Below are positions 9,038 to 18,808 of a stretch of 64,000 bases of DNA, in pieces. Positions within the stretch are counted from its first letter, which is position 1; each line of letters begins with the position of its first letter. Source of the DNA: Planctomycetota bacterium (GTDB lineage Bacteria > Planctomycetota > Phycisphaerae > UBA1845). The notes beneath the pieces were generated by a model. That model saw only the letters and a program-made list of their open reading frames with translations. It ran no database searches and was not told the DNA's origin. The translations under genes and the position numbers were made by a program. The stretch spans positions 39,458 to 103,457 of the forward strand of contig JAUWWQ010000008.1 in the NCBI GenBank assembly GCA_030616775.1, in the 5' to 3' direction.

Positions 9038-10573
9038 ATGCCCAGAAGACGTCTTGCCTATGGACTTGTAATGCTGTTCATCGCAACCGGGCGGACCTAC
9101 GCTGGTGATGCCCAAGCGCGAGAGACCGACCGCGCTCCTCGCGAGATCGACGCCAAGTGCTGGTTCAACGCCCAACCGGTGCGGCTGTATGACCCGCCGG
9201 AGCTGATCCTGCTGGAGTTCTGGTCGGTGCGCTCCCGCGAAAGCCGGGAGTTTGTGGACACCATTAGCGCGCTGCACGAGGCTTATGATGACGGGCGCTT
9301 GCTCATCGTTGCTTTGACGAACGATGAGTGCAAGGACGCCAAGGCTTTCATTCACCGAGAGGAAATCCCTTACAAGGTGGGCGCAGAGAGCCGGTCGCCC
9401 AAGGACTACGGGATCGACGAACTGCCCGGCGTCGTGCTGATCGATTCGGGAAAGCGCCGGATCGTGGCCCGATGGTCCGGGCGCCAGGTGAAGGGTAAAG
9501 CGATCGCGAAAGCGATCCGGGACTTCCTCGGCCCCCCGACGGGGGGCGGAGGCGACTCCGGGTCCCTTCCCCCGGAGCAGAGGGCGGTGTTGCTGGAGAC
9601 TATCTCAGGCGTCAACGATGGGCTCGCCGGCCTGACGGAGCAAATCCTCGCCACCGATGGAGAAATCGGTCCGGAAGACCTCTGGCCCCTGGAGCGCTTC
9701 TACGACGACAACATGCTCGAAGACCCTACCCGGAACGATGCGCTGGCGCGGGCCGCGAATTACGCCCGGAGCGCGATCCTGGGGGACCGGACCGTCGGAT
9801 ACGGCAAGCTGTTCGCCAGTGGGCGATTAAGCGACGCAGCCAGGCTCGCGATCCGCGACCGGGTGCTGGAAATTGCCCGAAAGGATCCATCGGACAAGGT
9901 GCGCGGCGGCGCCATCCACGCCCTGCGCCGGATCATCGGTCAGCCCGGAGACCCGGTGCTCCTAGAGGCCCTGCGCAGCATGCGCGAGGCGGTGGGCAGC
10001 GTGCGCGAACGGGTGGGCAACCCCTTGATCCGTGCTTCGCTCGACCAGACCCTCAAGGAGCTTGATCCCGCGACTCGCGCTGCAACGCTTGCAGAAAAGG
10101 AGACCCGACCGGTTGGGCTGCGCCTGAGCCGGATGCTCAAGGCGTCGCCCGATCCGGCGTCGAGTCCCTGGGCCGAAGCCCACGCGTACATCCAAACTGT
10201 TCCCCAGCGAACCACCGAGCAGCTTCTGGAGGACTACTGGTCCTTTCCGGATCCGCCGGACGACGAGATCGGCCGGCAGAACGCAACGCTCAAGCGTATG
10301 GAGGCCCGACGGCAGGTCGGGCATCGCCTGGCGCGCGGCGAGGTTCGCGACCTGCGGGCGCTGAAGGACCATCTCGCGCGAGCCCTTTCTCAGGAGCCGG
10401 ACGTGTGGATCCTCAGAGGTATTGTCGATAGCCTCAAGGACATCGCGGAACACGGCGGGCGGGGTCTCCGCGCGGAAATCATGGAGCTGTTTGAGCAGCG
10501 GTTATCGGCGGAGAGCGACCGGTACGTACATGCGCGCCTGGAGATGTATTTGCAGGAACTGAAGACGCGGTAA
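9038..10573 (+). CDS. secreted thioredoxin-like protein with HEAT-like C-terminal region
   Basis: About 511 residues. The signal peptide MPRRRLAYGLVMLFIATG ends near TYA. Residues 25-150 resemble a TlpA-type thioredoxin fold (LLEFWSVRSRESREF, later ELPGVVLIDSGKRRIVARWSG with the cis-Pro region), but the WCxxC site is replaced by SVRSRES, so disulfide exchange is not expected. The rest is helical and includes a HEAT-like unit (KVRGGAIHALRRIIGQPGDPVLLEAL). ATG 9020 is an alternative start adding six residues; 9038 has GGAG twelve bases upstream. A scaffold or partner role in the periplasm is more likely than catalysis. A copy of the 65-bp repeat follows the gene. Confidence 0.75.
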   Translation: MPRRRLAYGLVMLFIATGRTYAGDAQARETDRAPREIDAKCWFNAQPVRLYDPPELILLEFWSVRSRESREFVDTISALHEAYDDGRLLIVALTNDECKDAKAFIHREEIPYKVGAESRSPKDYGIDELPGVVLIDSGKRRIVARWSGRQVKGKAIAKAIRDFLGPPTGGGGDSGSLPPEQRAVLLETISGVNDGLAGLTEQILATDGEIGPEDLWPLERFYDDNMLEDPTRNDALARAANYARSAILGDRTVGYGKLFASGRLSDAARLAIRDRVLEIARKDPSDKVRGGAIHALRRIIGQPGDPVLLEALRSMREAVGSVRERVGNPLIRASLDQTLKELDPATRAATLAEKETRPVGLRLSRMLKASPDPASSPWAEAHAYIQTVPQRTTEQLLEDYWSFPDPPDDEIGRQNATLKRMEARRQVGHRLARGEVRDLRALKDHLARALSQEPDVWILRGIVDSLKDIAEHGGRGLRAEIMELFEQRLSAESDRYVHARLEMYLQELKTR

Positions 10574-10631
10574 GGGCACTCCTCGGCGCGCAGCGAAGCA
10601 TCTCCACGAGGCACCCCGGAATGGGCGCGGA

Positions 10632-10696
10632 AAGAGATTCTTCGCTTCGCGAAGGATGACACAAGAATCCGACGTTGCCAAAAAATATGGCCACAC
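10632..10696. repeat. dispersed 65-bp intergenic repeat, copy 2
   Basis: Second copy of the element at 8461-8525, same orientation, 7 mismatches. It overlaps the most upstream possible start codons of the following kinase gene, which is one reason to prefer a start further downstream for that gene. Confidence 0.75.
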
Positions 10697-10761
10697 CCGA
10701 GTCAGTGAAGCCTGGCCTGAACGGATCGCTCCACGCCGCGGATTGGAGTATAATCAATGGC

Positions 10762-12744
10762 ATGGGTACACGTCGCAGCCAGCATGGTAGGGTACACGCC
10801 CCCACCCGGCGGCCTACCACTCGTCGCCGTGGGCCGGTCAAATCGCCACCACGATCGGGGCGGATAATCGACTATCAGGGCCTGTTCGAGCAAGCCCCCG
10901 ATGCCATCCTCGTTGTCGACAGCAAAGGTCATTACATCAACGCGAACCCTGCAGCCTGCGTCCTGACCGGCCACACACGGGACGAATTGCTACAGATGCG
11001 CATCGGGGATCTCACCATCCCTTCGGAGCGGACTCGCTCCGCCGAACGTTTTGACCTGTTGCAAAAGACCGGGCGGACGCGCAGCGATCACATTCTGCAG
11101 CGAAAGGATGGCACCCAAGTACCGGTCGAGGCCCACGCCATTAAGCTGGGGGATAGGACCTATCAGACCGTTATCCGCGATATCACCGAGCGGCTGGACT
11201 CTCAGCAGGAGCTGCAACGTTCCCTGGACGCTTACAGCACCCTGGTAGACCTTTGCCATGCGGCGGTTATCGCCGCAGACTCCAAGGGCAGGATTACGTC
11301 GTGGAACCCTGCCGCGGAAGCCCTATTCGGGTACTCCGCAAAAGAGGCCGGCGGAATGTCCATTACCAAGCTGATCCCGCGGCGCCTTCGGCGTAAGCAT
11401 CTGTCCGGCTTTCGTCGACACGCCGACTCCGCCGGCGAGGAACCCTTCGGCAGGACGATCTACACCGAAGCTCTGCGGAAGGACGGAACCGAGGTGCCTA
11501 TCGAGATCTCGGTAGCCGTTGGTCGGCAGGCGGACACGCCCGTCTTTACCGCCGTCGTCCGCGACTTCACCGAGCACCGGGATATGATCGAGAAGCTCAA
11601 CGACGCCTTGCAGCGCCTGCAGTTTCACGTTGTACGCATGCCGCTGGCGTACATCGTGTGGGACACGGATTTTCGCGTTGTCGAGTGGAACCCGGCCGCA
11701 GAGCGAACCTTCGGTTACGCCAAGAACGAGGCGCTCGGCAAGCACGCCTATGACCTTATCGTACCGCCGGATGCGGTCTCGGCTGTGGAGGCAGTGTGGT
11801 TCGATCTTCTAAAGGGTGACACTTCGAGTCATTCGATCAATGCAAACGTACGCAGGGATGGATCCAGATTGACCTGCGAATGGTTCAATACTCCGCTGCG
11901 CGATTCGGCGGGCCGGATACGAGGCGTCGCTTCGATGGTGATGGACGTATCCAAGCGGGAGGCCATGGAGGCCCAAATACGCAATGCTCAGAAGCTGGAG
12001 AGCCTGGGGGTGATGGCCAGCGGTATCGCCCACGATTTCAACAGCTCGCTGATGATTATCCTTGGCAACACCGCTTTATTGCGGTCGGTCAAAGGTCTGC
12101 CTGCTGGAGCGATCGAGCACATCGAATTGATCGAGGAGGCCGGGTCACGCGCCGACATGCTGATCAAACACCTCCTGGCCTATTCCCGCACCGGACGCCA
12201 TAATCCACAGCCCACAGACCTCAATACGGTCATCCAAGACGCGATCAAGTTCGTGCGATCGTCGATCGGAAAACAACACGACCTGAAGCTCCGGTTGGCA
12301 GATGGTCTTGCCACTATCCTGGCTGACCGCAGCCAGGTCGAGCAGATTCTCCTGAACCTGTGCTTAAACGCCAGGGAGGCCATGGCCGACGGTGGGGCCA
12401 TAGGGATCACGACGCGGCATGCTGAGTTGACGGCCGCTGATGTCGCCCGTTGCGTTCCACACGATTCCAGGCCGGGGCGGTACGTCGTGATGGTCGTCAC
12501 CGACACCGGCTGTGGTATGGATGAGGGCACCGTCACGCGGGTGTTCGATCCCTTCTTTACCACGAAAGTGGAGGGTCATGGGCTGGGGCTTGCTGCGGTG
12601 CTGGGCATCCTGCGGCAGCACAACGCGATGGTGATGATCGATTCAACGCCCGGAGCGGGAACCGAGGTCCAAGTCTTTTTCCCCATCCACCAGGAGGAGA
12701 CAAAGCCGAAACGTCGCCAGCCCGCAAGGAAACGCCGATCCTAA
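10762..12744 (+). CDS. PAS-domain sensor histidine kinase, orphan
   Basis: A cytoplasmic hybrid-free kinase of about 660 residues. Three PAS domains start near residues 34 (LFEQAPDAILVVDSKG), 155 (HAAVIAADSKGRITSWNPAA) and 285 (MPLAYIVWDTDFRVVEWNPA). The H-box SGIAHDFNS has its His near residue 424, the N-box NLCLNAREAM is near 531, G1 DTGCGMD near 580, then DPFFTTK and GHGLGLAAV. It has no transmembrane segment and no receiver domain, and no response regulator is adjacent, so its partner is elsewhere. ATG 10762 follows a TATAAT (10749-10754) closely; upstream starts TTG 10675 and ATG 10687 fall inside the dispersed repeat. Its 3' end overlaps the convergent Wzz-like gene by 4 bases. Confidence 0.92.
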   Translation: MGTRRSQHGRVHAPTRRPTTRRRGPVKSPPRSGRIIDYQGLFEQAPDAILVVDSKGHYINANPAACVLTGHTRDELLQMRIGDLTIPSERTRSAERFDLLQKTGRTRSDHILQRKDGTQVPVEAHAIKLGDRTYQTVIRDITERLDSQQELQRSLDAYSTLVDLCHAAVIAADSKGRITSWNPAAEALFGYSAKEAGGMSITKLIPRRLRRKHLSGFRRHADSAGEEPFGRTIYTEALRKDGTEVPIEISVAVGRQADTPVFTAVVRDFTEHRDMIEKLNDALQRLQFHVVRMPLAYIVWDTDFRVVEWNPAAERTFGYAKNEALGKHAYDLIVPPDAVSAVEAVWFDLLKGDTSSHSINANVRRDGSRLTCEWFNTPLRDSAGRIRGVASMVMDVSKREAMEAQIRNAQKLESLGVMASGIAHDFNSSLMIILGNTALLRSVKGLPAGAIEHIELIEEAGSRADMLIKHLLAYSRTGRHNPQPTDLNTVIQDAIKFVRSSIGKQHDLKLRLADGLATILADRSQVEQILLNLCLNAREAMADGGAIGITTRHAELTAADVARCVPHDSRPGRYVVMVVTDTGCGMDEGTVTRVFDPFFTTKVEGHGLGLAAVLGILRQHNAMVMIDSTPGAGTEVQVFFPIHQEETKPKRRQPARKRRS

Positions 12745-14618
12745 TGCACTTGCGTATCCGGCGGCTGGTCGGCGAACAGTCGGACCGCTGCCTGGGGGAT
12801 CTTCCTGATCTTCTGATAGGTCCAGGGCTGCTCTATGCTGAGATAGGCCATCGACCCAACGAATCCAGTGAGTCCCACGAGACAGGTCACGATTAGCGGA
12901 GTGACAACCGCCCTGCGAAGGAAGAGGTAGCGCCGGTCCTTTGCGGTTATGATCTCATCGATAGACTCGAGCAGGGGCAATCCGAGGCTTCGGGCCACCT
13001 GCCCGGAGGCCCGGTAAACATGATCGAACACTTCGGCAAGGACAACGAACACGACGCCGGTGGCCAGACCTGCCAGAAGGGACAGCAAGACAATGGTCTG
13101 GGACTTCGGGGATATGGGGATGCTGCTGCCGCGCGCCGGCTGCCCTTCGGAAAACTGTAGCAGCCGGTCTTGCTCGATTGCCTTGATAGCCGGCTCGATG
13201 CTGGTCAGCGTCGTCTCCAGCCGTCTTTGCTTCTGTTTGGCCTGTGCTACCAGTCCCGTGATCTCCGCAAATTCCTCCTGTTTGTCGTAGACCTCCCGTT
13301 TGGCCTGGCGTAACTGGTTGGTGGCCAGCTCGTTGGTCTGCATGCTGATCTCAATGTCCTTGAGCTTGGCCTTTTGGGCGGCAATCTGTACGAGCAACCT
13401 GGCACGATCTCCATTGTACGGTTGCCCGGCCAGGACCGCAGTTGGTGATAGCATCGCCATCGTGTCAAGCGATCCGTTGGTGACCGCGGCGGTATGGTCG
13501 ATGGCGCGCTGGTGCTCCAGCTCGTCCTGAAGCCAGCGATGCCGAACCAGGAGCTTTTGGATTTCCGGATGGAGATCGGTCATCCCTCGGGTCGTCCTCA
13601 ACTCCACAATCTTCTGGTCCACTTCCCGGACTTGACCGCTGAGCTGATGGGCCTGCGGGCTCAAGTAAACCTCGTTACCGGGAGCCTCACCTTCATCAGC
13701 CGGCCCCGGTTCCGAGGCCACCGGCGGCTCCGTCGCGGCCAGCAACTGCTGCAACGCTGACAGCTCGGCCTCGTATTCTCGTTGCCGCAACTGCAATTCC
13801 CGGCGTTCCATTTCCAACTGTGCCAGCTTCAGCGAGATGGCACCGGGATTGGTCGGGTCCACGTGGGGATTCTCCAAGCGGAGACGTGTCTCCTCGCGCT
13901 GAGTCTTCTTTACTTCCGCCCGTGCTTCTTGGGCTTCCCGCTCGAAGTAGTCACGCTGACTGGTCAGAAAGTTGTGAATCCAGACCATCGTACGGCGGCC
14001 GTAGGTGTGTTTCACCTCGTCGACCAGCTTCCTGCCGATGGTCGGATCCGGGCCGGTGTATGTGATCCGAATGATGTCGATCTGTTCGCTGGGTGAGACG
14101 GTTGAGACCTTAAGCCCGGAGGCGAGCGAACGTGCCAGGGCGTTGCGCCGTTGTATGGAGGCGCCGGTCATGGTTCCGTCCGGATTACGCTCGAAGTCTT
14201 TGGTCAAGCCAAGATTCTCAGCGACCTCGGACATGCACTCGATCGAGGTCAGATCCTGCACAATGGTGTTGCGGAAGTATTTGAAGGATGCGGCGCCTGC
14301 AGAAATCGGAAGATTCGTCATCACGGGATCGTTTCGGCGCTCGAAGGACGTAGTGGCTCTGTAAGTCCGCGGATAATAGAGACTCAGAACAAATACGGCG
14401 CAGGTCACAATACTGAAGGGGATGAAAAACGCCCAACGATGCAGTGACAACATCCGCAGGGCGTCGTGCAGTGTTTTGCGAATCTCTGCGAAGGGGCGAT
14501 CCTCATCGATGATGTGCTCCCCACGACCCAACGAGCCTGCACCATTTGGTCGATAACGACCTGAGGAGTACGCTTGCTTCTTTATAAGCCTCCCGCTTTT
14601 GTCACGCTTGTGCGGCAT
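12741..14618 (-). CDS. Wzz/GumC-type polysaccharide chain-length/transport protein
   Basis: 625 residues with the layout of a polysaccharide co-polymerase. After a basic cytoplasmic start there is a first membrane segment near residues 60-82 (FFIPFSIVTCAVFVLSLYYP) followed by a Wzz-like beta region (YRATTSFERRNDPVMTNL). A long periplasmic coiled coil (about 230-500) comes next, then two more membrane segments near 535-560 and 580-605. There is no C-terminal tyrosine kinase domain. It is the last gene of the minus-strand exopolysaccharide group (methyltransferase, polymerase, glycosyltransferase) and probably sets chain length or couples export. Confidence 0.87.
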   Translation of the reverse strand: MPHKRDKSGRLIKKQAYSSGRYRPNGAGSLGRGEHIIDEDRPFAEIRKTLHDALRMLSLHRWAFFIPFSIVTCAVFVLSLYYPRTYRATTSFERRNDPVMTNLPISAGAASFKYFRNTIVQDLTSIECMSEVAENLGLTKDFERNPDGTMTGASIQRRNALARSLASGLKVSTVSPSEQIDIIRITYTGPDPTIGRKLVDEVKHTYGRRTMVWIHNFLTSQRDYFEREAQEARAEVKKTQREETRLRLENPHVDPTNPGAISLKLAQLEMERRELQLRQREYEAELSALQQLLAATEPPVASEPGPADEGEAPGNEVYLSPQAHQLSGQVREVDQKIVELRTTRGMTDLHPEIQKLLVRHRWLQDELEHQRAIDHTAAVTNGSLDTMAMLSPTAVLAGQPYNGDRARLLVQIAAQKAKLKDIEISMQTNELATNQLRQAKREVYDKQEEFAEITGLVAQAKQKQRRLETTLTSIEPAIKAIEQDRLLQFSEGQPARGSSIPISPKSQTIVLLSLLAGLATGVVFVVLAEVFDHVYRASGQVARSLGLPLLESIDEIITAKDRRYLFLRRAVVTPLIVTCLVGLTGFVGSMAYLSIEQPWTYQKIRKIPQAAVRLFADQPPDTQVH

Positions 14619-14926
14619 ACGCCAAACACTCTGCCCGGTTTCTGCTTACGCGCCGGGTTGGTTCACTACAAGGATGCACCCCGCCGAACGTCAACACGGC
14701 AACCGGTGGGTCCGCCGTGTTGCTCGAGTAGCGCGCGGTCGCGCCTCTTTTTTCGGACGCCGTGTGGATGCGCTTGAGGCCAAAGAGCCGGTGGGCGACA
14801 CAGGTCGGTACTGCTGTATCTTACGGTGATATTACAATGGCATTACCGGACGGTCAACGTCACCACATTGGTGGGTCGGCCTTCTCCACATCAGCGCACG
14901 ATTTGGCAGAGTGAAACGGGCAAACG
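14619..14926. other. intergenic stretch inside the polysaccharide locus
   Basis: About 300 bases separate the glycosyltransferase stop from the Wzz-like start on the minus strand. No gene is supported. The gap suggests that the Wzz-like gene has its own promoter, but I could not assign a -35/-10 pair with confidence. Confidence 0.4.
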
Positions 14927-16105
14927 TTACGCGACCGGGGGGCAGGTCGCTCCACTGATCACACCGGAGGTGGCCCCGTCGGGTGTGACCACCAGCGCCC
15001 GGTAGTACGCCTCGTAGGCACGGACCGTCCGATCAAAGTCGTACTCTTCGGCACGAGCTCGGGCCGCAGCCGCAAACCCTTGGTGATGGTCTGGATTCCG
15101 GGCAAGCAAAGTCAACGCGTCGGCAATTGCGGCACAACTGCAGGGTTCCACAATGCGTCCGTCAATTCCATTTCGCACCATGCGCGCGTTGTCGCCTACG
15201 TCCGTGGCAATCACGGGCAGGCCGGTTGCCATAGCCTCGAGCAGTGCGTTACTCATCCCCTCAGATGCGCTGCTGCATACATAAGCGTCCATGCATCGCA
15301 TAAGCGCCGGGACGTCCTCACGCCTGCCGGCGAAGACCACACGATTGGCTATGCCTGCCGCGCGGGCCTGCTCGGTTAGCGACGCCCGGAGCGGGCCGTC
15401 CCCGACGACGAGTAGTCTGATGTGGGAAACGTATTCAGCGGCGCAGGCCACCGCCCTAATCAGTGTGGCATGTTGTTTCACCGGCGTCAAAGAGCCCACG
15501 GTCCCCACGACGAAGGTCAGGTCATCGAACCCGAAACTGGCCCGCATCCGCTCCCGTGTACCGTTTTGCAGGCCACCGAATTGGCGCAAGTCAACGCCGT
15601 TTCGCAGTACGTCGATCCGGTCTGAGGGGACGCTGGCCTGGTCGTGGAGTTGCCGCCGACCAGCCTCGGACACGCTCACGAAACGAGCACCGGCAAGCAC
15701 GGCCCCTCGGGCCCATCGCCGTTGTCGCCTGCTAAACGGCTGCGTCGTCTCCAAACCGTGAAAGCCAAGCACCAGCCGAGCCCCGGATGTCAAGTACCTG
15801 GCGATGATTGCATCGACCCAACATCCCGTGTTGCGAGCATGAACCAGTGCGGCCCGATAATCGCGGGTGATTTTTGCGAGCCTAAGTCCGGTCCACCACG
15901 ATCGCCCAACTACAGCGATTGGTCGGCAGGCCACGTGATCAGGCAGACGTGTCGACAGGGAGCCCGCACCGCGGAGCGTGACAACAACATGACGAAAGGC
16001 TGACGGATCAAAGGCGCGCAACAGGGTCACAAGTGTGCGTTCCGTACCACCGCCTTCCAGCGAATGGACGACGTGGACAACGACCGGACGGTTAGCAGAG
16101 TCCAT
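14927..16105 (-). CDS. glycosyltransferase family 4
   Basis: About 392 residues with the two Rossmann halves of a GT-B enzyme. The N-terminal donor/acceptor loop is VHSLEGGGTERT, the linker holds SVSEAGRRQL and LRNGVDLRQF, and the C-terminal half has VGTVGSLTPVKQH, LLVVGDGPLR, the lid FAGRREDVPALM and the E-x7-E catalytic region SSASEGMSNALLEAMATG. It probably adds one sugar to the lipid-linked repeat unit at the inner face of the membrane. ATG 16105 was chosen because it fits the family start and overlaps the polymerase gene's end by 14 bases; the longer frame to 16228 would lie within that gene. Confidence 0.92.
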   Translation of the reverse strand: MDSANRPVVVHVVHSLEGGGTERTLVTLLRAFDPSAFRHVVVTLRGAGSLSTRLPDHVACRPIAVVGRSWWTGLRLAKITRDYRAALVHARNTGCWVDAIIARYLTSGARLVLGFHGLETTQPFSRRQRRWARGAVLAGARFVSVSEAGRRQLHDQASVPSDRIDVLRNGVDLRQFGGLQNGTRERMRASFGFDDLTFVVGTVGSLTPVKQHATLIRAVACAAEYVSHIRLLVVGDGPLRASLTEQARAAGIANRVVFAGRREDVPALMRCMDAYVCSSASEGMSNALLEAMATGLPVIATDVGDNARMVRNGIDGRIVEPCSCAAIADALTLLARNPDHHQGFAAAARARAEEYDFDRTVRAYEAYYRALVVTPDGATSGVISGATCPPVA

Positions 16106-17453
16106 GTTGCAGACGGCCGAAAACGGCATCCTTCTCGCTTTGGTATGGGATTTTCGCCAACTCCGGGACTTCAACGCCCGCAGTCGCCTCGCGCAGCACA
16201 ACGCGGTATAGACACAGTGGCAGAACAAGAATCCACCAGAACGATTCGCAATAGAAGCGCTCGGTTCCCAATCCGGTTACGAAATACGTGACAAAGGCAA
16301 CAAAGAATCCATAGGTGAGCAGCTTCGTCTCGATGGGATGTTTTGTACTGTTGGCCAGCCTGTTACTGAGAAAAAGGAACCTCAAGGATCCCGCAACCAT
16401 CAGCAGAAAGACGATGCCGCCGTGGATGCCGAACTCGGTGAAGCACACCAGTAGCGTGTTGTGCGTTGATCGTTTGTAATAGCGCGGGTTGTAGGATCCA
16501 ATCACGCGTGGGAAATTGCCGGGGCCGACACCCTGCGGGTTGTCCGCAAGGACTCTTAGCGAAAGCAGCCAGATTTCGGAGCGGCCGACGGTGGCCGTAT
16601 CCTGGGCAAGTGCTTCTCTATCGGTGAGCGTTCCCATCCTGTTCCAGAAATGGTCGTCGGTAAGCGCATACGTGATTGCCGCTCCGGCGATAAGAAGACA
16701 GTGGATACGATATCGTCTGGCGCGCGGTGCCATGAGCACGGCGGCCAGTACTCCACCGACAAGGCCGATAAACGCCGAACGTGTTCGACACAGAATGATC
16801 GTGTTGCATGACAACGCCCCGGCTACCGCCGCGAATATGCGCCATCTCCACTTGCGAGCAATCAGAAAGGCCGCGCCGATGATGGGCAGTACAGCGGAGA
16901 GGTGCGCGGCCAAGCCGGATGTCGTTGAAAAATCCGGACCGCCGATCATCTCCAGACGCCCGAGGTAAAATGCGGAGGCGGGTGCCGTGAACGCGTCATA
17001 CCCTACGTATAAGCTTCCCGCGACAAGGGTCCAGGTTACCAGTTTCAGGTTCTCCCGTGTGGTTGCAAGCCGCCCGAGGATGAGGACGAATAACAGCATC
17101 TTCCACATTTTTTCGAAGGCGTAGGCCGAGTCGGTGTTGTAGCCGTAACCAAGGACCAGGTTCAGCCCGCCAGACGCCACTAGAATCAGTACACCAACCT
17201 CCCATAGGGAAACGAAGGGCTTGATTTGGGGCACGTGCTTCCGACCGGTAAGCAGCCCCAGGATCGTAAATATGGCCGCAAGTAGGGAGAATCGCATGCC
17301 AAGGGCCGCCAGGGGCGCACCCCACCACGTCCACTTCGGGTGCATCTGGTAGACCATCAGGTAGTTGAGCACGCCCCAGATTGGGTTCACCAGGGCCATG
17401 AGACAGGCGCCCCAAAAAAGGACAAAATAGAGGATGGTTTTAAGAGGCCACAT
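16092..17453 (-). CDS. O-antigen ligase/polymerase family membrane protein
   Basis: 453 residues with about ten to twelve hydrophobic segments. The Wzy_C/O-antigen ligase signature is visible in the large loop (PQGVGPGNFPRVIGSYNP then KRSTHNTLLVCFTEFGIHGG). The N-terminal half (LYFVLFWGACLMALVNPIWG, YLMVYQMHPKWTWW) resembles the exosortase-associated or putative O-glycosylation ligases that accompany polysaccharide loci. It probably polymerises the repeat unit or transfers the glycan in the outer leaflet of the inner membrane. It is translationally coupled to the GT4 gene. Confidence 0.87.
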   Translation of the reverse strand: MWPLKTILYFVLFWGACLMALVNPIWGVLNYLMVYQMHPKWTWWGAPLAALGMRFSLLAAIFTILGLLTGRKHVPQIKPFVSLWEVGVLILVASGGLNLVLGYGYNTDSAYAFEKMWKMLLFVLILGRLATTRENLKLVTWTLVAGSLYVGYDAFTAPASAFYLGRLEMIGGPDFSTTSGLAAHLSAVLPIIGAAFLIARKWRWRIFAAVAGALSCNTIILCRTRSAFIGLVGGVLAAVLMAPRARRYRIHCLLIAGAAITYALTDDHFWNRMGTLTDREALAQDTATVGRSEIWLLSLRVLADNPQGVGPGNFPRVIGSYNPRYYKRSTHNTLLVCFTEFGIHGGIVFLLMVAGSLRFLFLSNRLANSTKHPIETKLLTYGFFVAFVTYFVTGLGTERFYCESFWWILVLPLCLYRVVLREATAGVEVPELAKIPYQSEKDAVFGRLQHGLC

Positions 17454-17623
17454 CTTGCAACTCTACGACGCGGTCACGTTGACGCAGCGCGCCAGTCTCC
17501 TCATCCGCGCAACAGTGTTCCGCATCTGCACGAATCGTATGTCGACAGGATGCGCTGACCGCTAAAGACATGCCTTCCCAAGCGTCGTTCACGAACATGA
17601 AACCCCGTCAGGCTGGATCGCCC

Positions 17624-18622
17624 TCAGCGGCGCTCATAGACCGCCAGCAGGCAGGACTCCGGATAGCACAGGCCGCAGCGTCGCAACAGAAGCCGGAAAC
17701 ACAGCTCGACATATCGCAACCGCCGGAAGCGACCGGATGCCCGACAGTCATCCAGGCGAGCAAAGTAACGCTCCTGAAACCCCGCTACGCGAAAAACCTC
17801 CGAGAGGCACCTTCTGGTATTCATCCGGTAGACGACCGGGAAGGTGTCTCTCTTCTCGACCTTCCACATCAGACTCTTCAATCGATGATGAAAGCGAAAC
17901 GGTATCAACCGTGCGGCGGTGGAGACCGGCGCCCATTTGTTGACCGTGTATACGACCACCCGGCTGCCGGGTCGGGTTGAACGCACCAGAGACGCCAGGG
18001 CCTTGTGCGGCTCTGCAATGTGCTCTGCCACCATTCGCAGCGTCACGACGTCGAACGACTCCTCGGTATTGAAGTCTTCAATCGGCTGCTTCACCTTCCG
18101 GTGAACGTAGCGGTTCTCGTCCAATGTGTCGGACGGATCGACGCCTACGAGGAGGCTGCACCGGCACGCCAGGATCTGCGCCAAGCGAGGATTGCTGGGG
18201 AATATCATTCGACCACAGCCCACGTCCAGCCATCGCATGCCCGGTTGGACCAGTTTGGCCACCAAGGCTTCGTAGTAATCGTCCGGATTGAAGTAATCGA
18301 AGGCCCACTGCATGCGCGGTGCCCATCCCGTTCGGACCAGGTTGCCATGTTTGAGCCGAAATGTGCGTTCGAGATCCGCACGCGTTAATGTGATCTCGGC
18401 GGGCGCAAGTCGATCCGTCAGGCGCGCGGCGTTACCTGCATTGCAGACATGTGGTTTACTCGTTATGGAGACGGGGGACATTTGCGCCGGTCTCATAACT
18501 TGCGCCAAGGGGCTGTCACTATTAGCCCGGTTCGTCATTAGCTGTAGGGTCCGGCACTGCACATGAGCCTCGCCCAGAATATCGGTCCTGGTCGGGCTGC
18601 GCTTAATCGTTAGGTTTGCCAA
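17624..18622 (-). CDS. class I SAM-dependent methyltransferase
   Basis: 332 residues. Motif I is RWLDVGCGRMIFP at about residue 150, followed by LLVGVDPSDTL and a post-motif ESFDVVTLRMVAEHIAEPHKAL, the pattern of methyltransferase type 11 enzymes. The first 90 residues are poorly conserved-looking and ATG 18538 (MTNRANS) is an alternative start. It heads the minus-strand polysaccharide group and probably methylates a sugar or a lipid-linked intermediate; the acceptor is unknown. Confidence 0.82.
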   Translation of the reverse strand: MANLTIKRSPTRTDILGEAHVQCRTLQLMTNRANSDSPLAQVMRPAQMSPVSITSKPHVCNAGNAARLTDRLAPAEITLTRADLERTFRLKHGNLVRTGWAPRMQWAFDYFNPDDYYEALVAKLVQPGMRWLDVGCGRMIFPSNPRLAQILACRCSLLVGVDPSDTLDENRYVHRKVKQPIEDFNTEESFDVVTLRMVAEHIAEPHKALASLVRSTRPGSRVVVYTVNKWAPVSTAARLIPFRFHHRLKSLMWKVEKRDTFPVVYRMNTRRCLSEVFRVAGFQERYFARLDDCRASGRFRRLRYVELCFRLLLRRCGLCYPESCLLAVYERR

Positions 18623-18808
18623 TCTGGATTGTTCACCGGGTTCAGAATCAGTGCCGATAGCACAGTGTGAGAGCAGCTTCCCAGTACTGGGATCGGGGAT
18701 ACCAATAGTCCGAGCTATTCGAGGACTTGCCGTCTTATCGAGACTGCTCGCGGTGATGACGGGGTGAGCAATTCCTGGGGATTACCGTTTCGCTAAAAGG
18801 CCGCAGTG

